Source: Skeletonema tropicum
Taxonomy: Eukaryota; Bacillariophyta; Thalassiosirophyceae; Thalassiosirales; Thalassiosiraceae
Direction: 5' to 3'
Length of the DNA stretch: 64,000 nucleotides
Assembly (NCBI GenBank): GCA_037178625.1
Contig: CM074149.1
Span: 1,054,001 to 1,118,000, forward strand
The notes below the pieces were generated by a model. It saw only the letters and a list, made by a program, of their open reading frames with translations, searched no databases and had not been told where the DNA came from. Position 1 is the first letter of the stretch. Each line of letters begins with the position of its first letter. The position numbers were made by a program, and so were the translations under genes. Shown in pieces: positions 20,582-31,545 of the stretch.

Positions 20582-21287
20582 TAATGAATTGAATAATTGG
20601 TCAGGGGCGCAGCTATAATATATATAGCTGAGTGTTGTCTATTTGAACGTTGGTTGGTTAGCTGTACGAATCTCTACGCAGCAGGTGGATAGTCCCGTAC
20701 TGTAGTAGTTGTAGTCTCCCGAACGCAAAATACCATCGTCATCGTGATGCAACCAAGCGAACCCGAACGGAAAGTGAAGAGGATAGATCGAAAATTTAAC
20801 TCAACGAAGGAACTCAGTACTTGTGTACGACTGTGAGTACCTGCTATCCCAAAATGAATGGTGCTTCACATTCTGTCCACATTTAGCACAACTAGGAGTA
20901 AGTAACAATGCATGTCCACATCCGCCATTGTCTTGATGTCAATCTGGCAGAAAATATAAGCAATGTGAAGAAAGTTCAATCGAAGCTCACGGTCTGAAAC
21001 TACAGGACATACATTTTGCTTTGGTTTTATTGAGTACCTTAGATGCTAAGCTGCTTTTAACTCATTGTACAATGAAGGCCAAAGACCAAAGAAGAGATGA
21101 CTGGAGGTAATCCCATGCCCTCTAGTGCATAAAGCACAAGTACGATAGGAAGAGCAGCTAATACAATACTTAAATGATAAGCGTCGTTTAAGAATTTCTT
21201 ATATCAATTGTACAAATCGTCTCCACATCACACGGCTGCAACACTCTTCCAGGATCAAAACGGCAACGCATCTCATTCTCTCTCATC
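20582..21287. other. Intergenic between two minus-strand genes
   Basis: It holds the 5' flank of the coiled-coil gene and the 3' flank of nadB. No ORF, repeat or RNA gene is supported. Confidence 0.5.
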
Positions 21288-23839
21288 TCATCCAATTACC
21301 GCATGAAGTGGTTCCTCCTCATCACTATCACTCTTACTTCCACCAATACCACCACCACCACCACTACTACTACTATTCTCGCTCTCATTCTCCTCCAACA
21401 CAACATAATGTGCTCCTCCCGAAACACGATTGGCCAAGGCAGACTCAGCCACAGCCAATCCAGAGTGTGCCGCATCTCGTAGTGCCACAACCTCCCATCC
21501 TGCACCACCGCCGCCATTGTTGTTGTTCCATAATTGATCAGCTTCGTCACGCATTGCACTCAATTCAGATACTGCCAATGCAAGTTTGGAGGGAGTACGA
21601 ACAACTCCTACATTATCCCACATGATGGACTTTAAATTGGTCAAGATGGCCATAGCTTCCTTCCTTACACCCTCATCAGCTGCTGTTGTTGTCGAACCCG
21701 TATTGCCATTACTGGTCGACGACTGCTCCACTGCCAATCGTTGCTCAATAGCATACCGAGCCTGATGCATAGTCTCCATAACCCTCTCACGATTCTCCAA
21801 TGCCTTCTCATCCGTCCCATCACTCACCACACCAGCCACCATCTCACCGACAGAGGCACCATACACCAATCCCTCCAATAGACTCGTACTAGCAAGTCGA
21901 TTGCCACCATGAAGTCCCGTACGGGCAGCTTCACCAGCCGCGTAGAGATTGCCATACCATTCACCATTCGATGCAATCACACATCCATTCAAATCAGTTC
22001 GTTACTCCCCCACAGGTATAATGTGCTGCGGGAATGACTGGGATCTTCTCTTGGGTAAAGTCCATTGGATTGGGTCTTGATTTCAAATGTGCATGGATGG
22101 ATGGGAAACGATCCTTGAGCCATTCGGAATCACGATGACTGATATCCAAATAGGCATTGTGTAACGTTGTCGTCGTCAGCAACACCAGCACCTACCAACA
22201 CTCTTTTGACTTTCCATGAATACAGCACGAGCAACAATATCACGTGGTGCCAATTCACCATTGGGATGATAATCACGAGCAAAGGCTCGACCAGATGCAT
22301 CTCGTAGTATCGCACCCTCGCCACGTAATGCCTCGGTTAAGAGGAACCGAGCTTCATTGGGTAAATACAAGGATGTTGGATGGAATTGGACATATTCCAA
22401 ATCAGACACGATGCCATTGTACTTGATCATGTTGTTGTCGTTGTTGTTCAATAATGAAGAAGACGACGAAAGACGATCTTCCAATCGTAACGCCAAACCA
22501 ACACTCGAACCCAAAGCATTAAATCCCAATGGATTCGTCGAATGTTGATAAATCCCACCCAACCCTCCACTTGCCAAAACTACTCCATGGGTAGCATACA
22601 TGTGACTCTGTTCATTTCGTGATTTATCCAATACCCTGGCACCAATCACCATCTTATCCACACTACTACTTCCACTTCCACTACTACTTCCATGATGATC
22701 CTCATCAAAGAGTAAATCAGTCACAACACAATCCCCCCGAAATTCAATCAACGGATGTAAACTCGCCGCCTTGGTAATACGTTCCGTAATCACCCTCCCG
22801 GTACAATCGGCATAATGAATAATCCGTGCCGCCGAATGACTTGCCTCCAAACATAAACTAAGGACATCATCTTCACTCCCATCTCTAGATACTTGATGAT
22901 GATTCATGTCAACATCATCATCATCTTCACTACCGGTGGGTAAGACCTGACGGTCGAAGGGTACGACTGCGTGAGGACCGTAGTGTTGATGGGCCGTGCC
23001 GGAGTCCTTCGGGACCGAGGAGTAATTGACGTATACGTGAGGGTCCCTCACAGGCTAATTTCCACGAGGCATCTTCGGACCATCGGACATTGCTTTGGGA
23101 ACATGTTTGACTGTTGTTGCTCCCTTGTTGTTGAGGTTGCTGCTGTTGCTGGTGGTTGGTTGTTGTTGTTATTGTTGTGATGATCATCATTATCAAGATG
23201 ATACTGACTTGAATAAATACACTCCTCCAAACTCTCCTCCCGTCTTAATGGACCAGTGTATCCACTTGCAATTCGAATATCATTTACTAAACTTCGTGGT
23301 GTGTCTACCAACCCCTCTACTCCTTCCAATCCACCACCATCATTACTACTACTACCACCAGCTGCTGCAGCAGCTTCTCTCAAACGATAATTTCTATAAA
23401 TAACACCACCCTGAGCCCAATACGAATTACAATCATTCCGATCACTACCGGCATGTAGGATTGTTACCGGTATACCATGACGTGCTGCCGTGAGTGCCGT
23501 GGCGCATCCGGCAACTCCGGAGCCTAGAATTAATAGTCGTTCATGTGGTGCTCCTCTGTTGGTTGATGAGGGGGTGCTACTAGAAGAAGTGGTGGAGTGG
23601 TTGCGTGTTGTTGTGGTAGTAGAGTGGTGGTGGTTGGAAGTTGTTGTGTGGAAGTAGTGATGAGAGGAGGGGATGATAGTATGTCCACCACCACCCAAAG
23701 AAGTGGAGGAAGCAGTAGTAGTGGACACATTACATCTGAGATCACCAACATAGGAACTCCATCGTATACCTGATCCGGAGGAGGTACGTGCAATCATACG
23801 ATGGATGGTGCTGCTTCGGTGTGCGGCACTTTGAAACAT
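21288..23839 (-). CDS. nadB: L-aspartate oxidase (frame-interrupted)
   Basis: This FAD enzyme oxidises L-aspartate to iminoaspartate, the first step of de novo NAD synthesis. Diagnostic motifs appear in order: [18 protein letters not shown] (dinucleotide fold), [92 protein letters not shown] and [21 protein letters not shown] Ser/Thr/His-rich presequence of about 95 residues suggests organelle import. The frame changes at about 23100-23200 (Asn/Gln repeat), about 22990, about 22180 and about 21998 (an extra A in GTAACGAACTGAT). The first could be a small intron; the last two look like indels. Low-complexity insertions (poly-N, EDDDD, GGGGG) are unusual for the family. Identity is certain, intactness is not. 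Confidence 0.85.
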
Positions 23840-25464
23840 GGTTTAGTGAAGAAGTTTTAGTTGTAGGTGGTGGTGTTCCTTGGCATGGCGGTTGGAGAGG
23901 GCAGAGTTTATATAAGGATGTGTGTATAGCTTGCTTTTCGTAGCGGATTGATGTATATTGTAGGTCTGTTGTCGTTCAATTATTGTCGTTGATGATGTTG
24001 TAGTACAAAGTGGTCGATCGCATAACAATAACAGTGTCTGCTTCAAATTACTCCTAATAACAATAGGGCATCGGTATGTTGCGTTCTTCGCCGATGATGC
24101 ATGCAGATGCAGCATTTTGTTGCTTGGCATTTTTGCAATTTTGGATGGCGGGGAACGAAAGTGCGTATGGGAGCTCGCTAAAGATTGCGGGATAGATACC
24201 GTAGGGTATGTAACTTATAACGACTACAATATCAGTTCCTATGTAGGGTATCTTTGGCATGTCCTGATTAGTTGGAGTGACGCAGCGGGACGGAAGGAAG
24301 AATGCATGGCGCGGAGGCCGGTGGTGGAAAATGCCGGATGGAGCCGGAGTCGGGAGTCCTTGTGGAGTAAGTGGGGACCGGGTCATTGGACGAAATGACC
24401 GTTCAGTACATATTTAAAAATGAAAGAACCAAGCGAGCATTAATGTGCACGAACATAGCCGGCTGGATGATTTGAGCTGAGTAAATGCTTCACAAGAAAT
24501 AGACCAAGTAAGTCATGTTGCAGTAAAGTCGTTGTGAAATGTTTCAGATATACCTTTACATCATATCAATTGAACTCCAAAAGTGGAACGCAGAGATCTA
24601 CAGGCTGCCTTTGCAAATTGCTTCATCTTATCAACTATCATATCTTCTTCCCTGGGCGCTTGCAGCTTGATATACTCTGGGTACAGCACATCATAAGTAC
24701 TTTCATTGCTAGCTGGTAATAAATTGCTGTCACAGTGATTCTGCAAAGGTTGGATGTTTTTCTCCACCAGCATCTACTGCCTTCCCTCTTTCTATTTTCC
24801 GCGCCAGATTCGTGCCAGGCCCTGTGGTCCTCCTGTCAAATCCATAAAGAATCATACCTTGAGATATATGAATATCCTTTTTCAGCAGGAAAAAACTGGT
24901 GTAGTTAGAAGTACATTCGAGGTCCTTCACACATAGCAAGTGCCTCTTCGATCTGAAATTATGTTGGGGAAACATGCCAGTACTTAGCACGGGCCAGTTT
25001 TACGTGCCATAAATTCAGCACGATCCAGCCATCGAAGCATTCCAAAATTTTTGTAGTAGAACAAGCTAAGTATTGATGAAAAGAGAAAGATTTTGTGTCT
25101 GGGGCCAGATTTATACATTGACACAAGTTGTGCACCGTGCCAGTCTGGAGCGGCACTATCGTACATACGTCTATGTGAGCTACAAACGTTACCAAGTGAA
25201 ACGTGCAAGCCTTCTTCAGTGTACGTTATCAATATTTACTCATTGTACTAATTCTTTAGTTTATAGCAGAGATCTCAGATCAAACTGCGAGGTATGTCGT
25301 TTATGAACAACTAACAGCCTCAAACTCTCAACAACAGTACAACATTGAAGCGCTCAGAACACCTGACGCTCTATCTCTAGACTTTTGATCCAATTTGCAC
25401 AAATATAAAGGGGGTGGACAGTGGGTTGCGGTCCTTCCTGCGTTTAATAGGTTTTAGCATTGGT
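23840..25464. other. 1.6-kb intergenic region
   Basis: The presumed nadB promoter lies in the first few hundred bases. No ORF with recognisable content, tRNA or repeat shared with the rest of the window was found. The longest frames (24117-24398, 24054-24386) overlap on opposite strands and look like chance. Confidence 0.45.
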
Positions 25465-26309
25465 CTACATGCTCATACTTACTGATGCTGACATGCTTAC
25501 TGATCCACCACCGCTAGACTTTGCTCCCTTGGATGATGCCTTAGATCCCCTGACAGATCCCTTCGCTCCCTTGGATCCAGATCCCTTGCCTGACTTTGCG
25601 GAGGTGTAGCTCATGCTTACTGATGCTGATCCACCACCACTGCTGGACTTTCCTCCCTTAGATGATGATGATCCACTGCCCTTTCCTGCCTTGGAGTAGG
25701 TCATGCTGCCGTAGGACATGTAAGACATGCTGGTACTGTAGCTGTAGCTCAAGCTCTGTTGTGTGTGTGCATGAGAGAACAAATGAGAAGATGAGATGCG
25801 TTGAGTATAACGGTCAAAATAATGTTCTTGTAGATCAATCAAATAAATCAACATTTGCAGTCAAAATCGGCGGTGGCTGTGCTCTACGCAAGCGAATCAA
25901 GTGGAACAGAAGTGTCGGTAGTGCTGCCTCTATCCACCAGCACTCATGCAGGCTATGTCGAATAGATCCTCCAACGGTCAAAATGGCAACGGCCGGTCGG
26001 AGATGTGCACAACATGTTGTGTCCAAACTGCCATCGACCGTCGATACACATTCGTTCCGCACAGTACTTTGTTCACCCATTTTGCTACACTGCGGCCACC
26101 TCTGCTCTCTTCAACATATATTGTCGACTTACATCATCATCAGGACGATCGGGGGTCTCTGTTGGGATTCCGGTAACATCAGTTCCAAGTTGACGTTCAT
26201 ACTCGGCAAGCTCACGCTCAATGGCAGCGGTAGGTGAAGGAACTGGCACGTTGACAGCGGCGGAGGAAGCGGCAATGGCGGCGATAATAACTGCTTGGAA
26301 GGACTTCAT
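25465..26309 (-). CDS. Silaffin-like Ser/Gly/Lys-rich secreted protein, minus-strand member
   Basis: Exon 1 (26309-26133) encodes a signal peptide (MKSFQAVIIAAIAASSAA) and a short acidic propeptide with RXL sites (ERELAEYERQLGTDV). The donor is GTAAGT, the intron 377 bp and the acceptor CAACAG. Exon 2 (25755-25465) joins in phase 0 and encodes SLSYSYSTSMSYMSYGS then repeats of SKGGKSS, KGAKGS and GSKASSKGAKSSGGGS with SVSMS blocks. The total is 155 residues. Signal peptide, RXL cleavage motif and KxxK lysine pairs in a Ser-rich context are the recognised features of diatom silaffins, which after polyamine modification direct silica formation. The assignment is by composition and motifs, not sequence match. 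It is divergent from its paralogue at 26822. Confidence 0.7.
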
Positions 26310-26821
26310 GGTTGATTAAAGTAGAGGTAGGGGGTGTACTTGAGTAGTAGATTGATTAAGAAGTATGCTGCGCTAAATTTATGAACAGGTCGTTAGTCAA
26401 TCTGGTGTGTCAACGACCAATCTGATGCAATGTATGTCTCTAACGACTAGATTTTTGAAAATCGTTGGCACAACGTCGGAGTGAGTTTTCACTACCGTCC
26501 CGCGATATTATAGCGATAAAACGTCCGGTACATCATCCCCATTTATCTTAAACTACGAAGAGACCTGTCGAAAATGATAATATCTACAAGAAACATCTTG
26601 TAAAGAAGATGGTGTGACGGTTGGCATCGCGTCGGTGGCAAGAAATTTTTTGAATTTTTTTCAAAAACCGGCGCGGGTGTGTGGACCGCACCCGACGCGA
26701 CAGTATGACACGGAACCACTGCCTTCTCATCATTTATTTCATCTTATCATTATTCTACAGCAGCAGGCTCGTCTAATACCTACTAGCAATCATCACCTCA
26801 CCAACACTCTACCCTTTCACC
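26310..26821. promoter_or_regulatory. Shared divergent promoter of the silaffin-like pair
   Basis: The 512 bases separate two divergent paralogous starts, so both promoters must lie here. On the minus-gene side AACGAC-type words repeat (GTCGTTAGTCAATCTGGTG, CAACGACCAATCTG, TAACGACTAG). No TATA box or known silicon-response element can be named with confidence. Confidence 0.5.
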
Positions 26822-27719
26822 ATGAAGTCCTTCCAAGCAGTTATTATCGCCGCCATCGTTGCGTCCTCCGCCGCTATTAACGAGCCCGTTGCCTCTCCTA
26901 CCGCCGCCATTGAGCGTGAACTTGCTGAGTATGAACGTATGCTTGGAACTGATGTTACCTGGAACACCAACAGCTACTCCCGGACGTCCTACTGGCGGTG
27001 TAAGTCTACAATAATTTGTATTGGAGTGGTCTAGAGAGAGAGTAGAGGTGTGGAGAAACAATAACGCAAATGCCGTGGGGAGTCTATCGACGGTGGATGG
27101 CAGTATGGACACATCTTGTGCACGTCTCCAACCGCCGTCATTTATTTTGACCGTTGGTGACTCTATCCTACATATCAGCCTTCAACGTCGAATGCGGCCA
27201 TTATCAATGCACTCGACTATCTTATCGGATTGCGTTAGCGTTACTCCATCGACAATATGCCTCTGGATCTCTGCTTGTTAACAACTGCTCATATCACGTG
27301 ATTGATTTTGAATATTTTGACCGTTATTCTCACCACATCTTTTACTTGTCCCATTCACTCAATCTCTCTACACACTACAGAGCGCTAGCTACAGCTACGA
27401 TAACGGCAGCGCCAGCACCAGCATGTCCTACTCCAAGGCAGGAAAGGGCGGCAGTGGAAGCGGATCCAAGGGAAGCAAGTCCAGTGGTGGTGGATCTGCA
27501 TCAGTTAGCATGAGCTACGGCAGTGTATCATCCAAGGGAGGCAAGTCTAGCGGTGGTGGATCCAAGGGAGGCAAGTCCAGTGGTGGTGGATCTGCATCCG
27601 TCAGCATGAGCTACGGAAGTGTATCATCCAAGGGAGGAAAGGGCAGCAGCGGTGGATCTGGAAAGGCTGGTAAGGGAGGTAGCTACAGTTCGAGCTACAG
27701 TTACAGCATGAGCAGTTAA
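26822..27719 (+). CDS. Silaffin-like Ser/Gly/Lys-rich secreted protein, plus-strand member (frameshifted)
   Basis: Exon 1 (26822-26999) has the same signal peptide and RXL site (ERELAEYERMLGTDV) as its neighbour. A GTAAGT donor at 27000, a 381-bp intron and a CTACAG acceptor lead to exon 2 (27381-27719), encoding SASYSYDNGSASTSMSYSKA and repeated SKGGKSSGGGS/ASVSMSYGSV units, ending SYSYSMSS. Compared with the minus copy there is one extra T at about 26960 (ACCTGG for ACCGG). It makes exon 1 end in phase 1, so splicing creates an immediate TAG. Without that T the protein would be about 171 residues. It is a probable silica-associated matrix protein, or a recent pseudogene, or a sequence error. 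LRR copy 3 lies convergent downstream. Confidence 0.65.
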
Positions 27720-28387
27720 ATGTGATGGCTGTACCCACCGATAGATGTAAGGAAAGAATCCCGATATGAAGACTCCTACTCGAATTTGTGAACACACACG
27801 CACCCATGGAATGAGTCTTTTCAACTGTTAGCAGCGAGGTATGGTCTTGCTGTGTTGTACTCTGTTTGGTTCCAACGATCACCCCGTCGGCGTTGAGCGT
27901 AATGAATGTCCGACTATACTTGTATCGTTTCTCCGTTTTTTTAAGAGAGGAGTCTCGGCAATGATTTCATAATAGATGTGGAGGAGAGCGCTGAATTTAA
28001 TAACACGTTGTAGATATCTCCGATAAAGTAAGAGAAGATTAGAGTCCAATGATTATTAGGATTCTGTTATTTTTTGACCTGTAGACCAGAAGTATGCTCT
28101 CCTCTTATGCAATATGATAGCGCTTCAGCTTCAGGCACAATCAACGAACATCATCGCAGTGGTACTTCATCCAGGGTCGGGATCACGTGACAGTGTACTA
28201 AGTAGTTGAGTAAAAAATTTCTAAGTTATTATTATTAATACAACATAGCAGGTAGTAGTAGCCTGCCTTCCAGCCCATCAGAACCCGCCCGGTTTTTGCT
28301 TTTGTTTTTCAATTACTCTTGTATGTAGATCTTCCCCCTACCTGAGAGATGGTTCGTCCTATTACTCCATTTCATCTCTACTTCATC
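27720..28387. other. Convergent intergenic region, silaffin-like and LRR 3' flanks
   Basis: 27720-27880 is the silaffin-like 3' flank whose copies are found at 1830-1998 and 6710-6868 (inverted) and at 30103-30260. 28240-28387 is LRR 3' flank. The AT-rich middle matches about 6540-6690 in reverse. No gene is present. Confidence 0.6.
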
Positions 28388-29349
28388 TTAGTCATCCTCC
28401 ACTTCAAACGTGTATGATGGCAACTCGAGAAAAGGAAGAACTTTATTCGCCACGATATCGTGAGGTAAAGCATGATGAAGTGTAGAACTAGCCTCATTCA
28501 CGAAGCGTTGGTGCTCTGCTTGATAGTGAATAATTTTGATAAGAAGTGATCTAATCCACCTTCGTATCACATGGGCCACGTCTCCCTCCTCGTCGTAGTT
28601 CCCAGCAAATGTATTGGGAAGAATCTGATTGATTGAATCAATTTCTCCAGTCATATCATTCCTCCACTCCTTCAATAATAAAGCGGGGATAGTTTCGTGT
28701 AGTGCTTCATCAAGCAACTTTACGTGGCTCAAACATTCGCATCTCTGAAATACTGCATCACCAATAACTAAACCATCTTTCAATGGGATGATGAGTCGTT
28801 CAAGAGAGCGGCAGCCACAGAATGCCCCTCTTTCAATTCTTTCCTAGCTTGGTACCAAATATCGCGTAACTTAGGACTCTACATTGATCGAACGCATACT
28901 CCTTAATGATTCTAACGGAGAGCGTGCTGATGCCCCTTAAAGATTTGCAGCAAACGAATGCATTTTCTTTAATCACTTCCAGCTTGCCGCAATCGACGTA
29001 CGTCAAATCTTCACAATAACTGAATGCCCGCCGTTCAACAACTTCGACGCCCGGCATTATAATATGTTCCAAAGAAGGGCAGTTTTGGAATGCGCACTGC
29101 TCAACAATTTTGACGCCCGGCATGGTTACTCGTCTCAAAGAAGGGCAGTTTTGGAATGCGAATGCTTCAATCTTTTCGACACCCTTCGTGGCAGATAACA
29201 GTCGCGATGCTAGGATGATTAATGAATGCCTCCGCCAAAATAACGGTGACGTCTTCATGCACAGAGACGATAATATAAGTTCCATCATCCGGAATTACTT
29301 CGCCCGCCTCACCCCTGTAGATGTACATTCTAATACCCACAGCCGCCAT
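28388..29349 (-). pseudogene. BspA-type LRR protein, copy 3 (two frameshifts)
   Basis: The start MAAVGIRMYIYRGE at 29349 is homologous to copies 4 and 5. An extra G near 29187 (GAAGGGTG) shifts into the frame of 28833-29288, which carries the LRRs (FAFQNCPSLRRVTMPGV, repeated almost exactly twice). A second 1-base insertion near 28845 (CTAGGAAAG) shifts again into 28388-28783 with the conserved tail ending LPSYTFEVEDD. The duplicated NCPSLxx(V/I)xMPGV repeat is a recent LRR unit gain. Confidence 0.8.
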
Positions 29350-29795
29350 GATGATGACGAGATGGAAATGCAGCAAGAAGACAATTATGGCGATTTCTCC
29401 ACGCGCAGAGAAGCAAGAGCAGGGTCCAGCGCTGCGCTCAGCGGCAATGTTTTCTTTGCCTTCGGCTCTCGGCTTGCTTGGTTTTGGTTTTTGTTAGTTT
29501 TTGTTGCGTTTCGCTTTTCGCTTGCAGCTTGCCTGTTTGTTCGTTTGGCTTCATTCGTGCTTCTGCCCGCCGAGGTGCTTCTTGCTGGCCCGCTTTTCGC
29601 TTTAGCTTGGCGTTTTTATTTTCATGAAGAGAAAGCGTGGGGCCCACATAGGTACAGCCCACAGCCGGATACCAGACTCTGGTCTACTCTGGACTCTGGT
29701 GCAAATGGCAAATCTTGCTTCAGTCACACATCATGGCAATGGTCCAAACCAACAACTCCAAGCAGCCAAGCTTTGTAGAGCAAGCCAAGACTCTC

Positions 29796-29830
<35 letters not shown>

Positions 29831-29954
29831 GCGCCAACAAGCGCCAACAGCAGTTACCGAGTCCCCACGAATGATCAAAGTTATCAATAAATATCCAATA
29901 ATTTGGATAATATCATAAAAATAAATGGCAAATCTTCAGTCACGCACATGGATC
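29350..29954. repeat. LRR 5' flank with (GA)n tract
   Basis: 29376-29640 is the LRR 5' flank with a GCTTGC/TTTCG-rich segment like those at 300-430 and 33730-33850. 29700-29880 resembles 32180-32320 (AAGCCAAGCTTTGTAGAG, ACCGAGTCCCCACGAAT). A (GA)n microsatellite of about 30 bases lies at 29799-29829. No gene is present. Confidence 0.55.
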
Positions 29955-30102
29955 ATCATCCAAGGGGGGCAAGTCTAGCGACGCTTGATCGGCATCAGAT
30001 AGCGTGAGCTACGGAGGCAAGGGTGGAAAGGGCAGCAGCGGTGGATCTGGAAAGGCTGGAATAGGTGGTAGTTACAGCTCGAGCTACAGCATAAGTAGTT
30101 AA
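29955..30102 (+). pseudogene. 3' remnant of a silaffin-like gene
   Basis: The frame reads SSSKGGKSSDA, a stop, then SVSYGGKGGKGSSGGSGKAG and a SYSSSYSISS-type ending with TAA at 30100. The signal-peptide exon is absent. The 3' flank to about 30260 matches that of the intact plus-strand member, and LRR copy 4 lies convergent behind it. Confidence 0.75.
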
Positions 30103-30639
30103 ATGTGGATGGCTCCAAGCACCGGCCGATAGATGTAAGGAAAGAACCCCCATGAAGACTCCTACCCGAATTTGAACACGCACACATGGAATGAGTTTTG
30201 TCAAGCTGTTAGCCAGCGAGGTATGGTCTTAGCTGTGTTGTACTCTGTTTGATTCCAGCAACCCGTCGGCTTTGAGCGTTATGTATGTGCGACTATATTT
30301 ATATTGTGTTGCATCGCTTCCTCCGTCAAATTTTATTAACTAGAGGAGTCTCGGCAATGATTTCATAATAGATGTGGAGGAGTAGCGATGAATTTATACA
30401 ACACGTTGTAGATATCTCCGATAAAGTTAAAGATGATTACAGTTAATATTCTGTTATCCATGCTGCATGTGATCGCTCCTAGCAAAGCAAACTAACGTCG
30501 TCGCAGTGGAATCACGGGAGGGTGTAGGGTCCAGCCCATCCAAGTACTGCTATCGTGTATGTAGATCTTCTCCTGCCTGAGTGATGGTTCGTCTTATTCC
30601 TCCATTTTCCTCTTCATCGTCACTATCGCCTACTTCATC
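30103..30639. other. Convergent flank between silaffin-like remnant and LRR copy 4
   Basis: It is a shortened version of 27720-28387: silaffin-like 3' flank, a TTAAC/AT-rich middle, then LRR 3' flank. No gene. Confidence 0.55.
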
Positions 30640-31545
30640 TTAGTCATCCTCCACTTCAAACGTGTATGATGGCAGCTCGAGAAAAGGAAGAACATGATTC
30701 ATTACGAGATCGTGAGGTAAAGCATGACAAAGTGTAGAATCGGCCTCATTCACAAAGCGTTGGTGCTCTGCCTGGTAGTGAATGATTTTACGAAGAACTG
30801 ATCTGATCCACCTTCGTATCACCCGGGCCTTTTCTCCCGCTTTATTAAATTCTTCATCATCAGCATGTGCATTGGGAAGAATAATTTGATTGATTGCATC
30901 AATTTGTTCATTCATATCATTCCTCCAATCGTCCAGCAACAAAGCGGAGATAGTTCCTTGTAATGCTCCCTCGACCAAATCCAAGTGCTCCAAACGTTCA
31001 CACCCCGTAAATACACTATCGCCACTAATCAAACCATCTTTCAATGGAATGATGAGTCGTTCCAAAGAGGGGCAGTTGACGAATGCCCTCCCCTCAATTC
31101 TTTCCAGCTCGCCACCAAATTTCACATCTGTCAGGACGCTACAATCACTGAATGCATACCCTTTGACCATCTCGGCGGATGGCAGGTTGATGCTCCTTAA
31201 AGATGTGCATTGTTGGAACGCCCCTCCCCGAACTATTTTCAGCTTGTCACATTGGACATCCGTCAGGGCTGTACAACGATAGAATGCATCCCATTCAACA
31301 ATTTCAACGCCCGGCATGATTACTCGTCTCAAAGAAGGGCACCATTTGAATGCATGTTCTTCAATCTTTCCGACACCTTCATGACATACAACTTCAACGA
31401 TGCTAGGATGCTCATAGAATGCGTCAGCCAAAATGACGGTGACGTCTTCATGTACGATTACGATAATACGACCATCACGAGGAATATCTTCGCCCGCCTC
31501 TCCCCTGTAGATGTACCTTCTAATATTATTGCCCACATCCGCCAT
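30640..31545 (-). CDS. BspA-type LRR protein, copy 4 (intact)
   Basis: The open frame begins upstream, but MADVGNNIRRYIYRGEAGED at 31545 is the start shared with the paralogues, giving 301 residues. LRR_5 repeats fill residues about 35-180 (FKWCPSLRRVIMPGVEIVEW, FYRCTALTDVQCDKLKIVRG, FQQCTSLRSINLPSAEMVKG). A helical conserved C-terminal region with RWIRSVLRKIIHYQAEHQRF ends EVEDD. No signal peptide or membrane segment is seen, so it is probably intracellular. It is a protein-interaction scaffold by family; no partner is known. With copy 5 it is the only undamaged member and so the likely functional reference. Confidence 0.8.
   Translation of the reverse strand: MADVGNNIRRYIYRGEAGEDIPRDGRIIVIVHEDVTVILADAFYEHPSIVEVVCHEGVGKIEEHAFKWCPSLRRVIMPGVEIVEWDAFYRCTALTDVQCDKLKIVRGGAFQQCTSLRSINLPSAEMVKGYAFSDCSVLTDVKFGGELERIEGRAFVNCPSLERLIIPLKDGLISGDSVFTGCERLEHLDLVEGALQGTISALLLDDWRNDMNEQIDAINQIILPNAHADDEEFNKAGEKARVIRRWIRSVLRKIIHYQAEHQRFVNEADSTLCHALPHDLVMNHVLPFLELPSYTFEVEDD

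Noticed and set aside
24054..24398. Overlapping opposite-strand ORFs in the nadB upstream region
   Set aside because: They occupy the same bases, have no recognisable motif, and lie where the nadB promoter should be.
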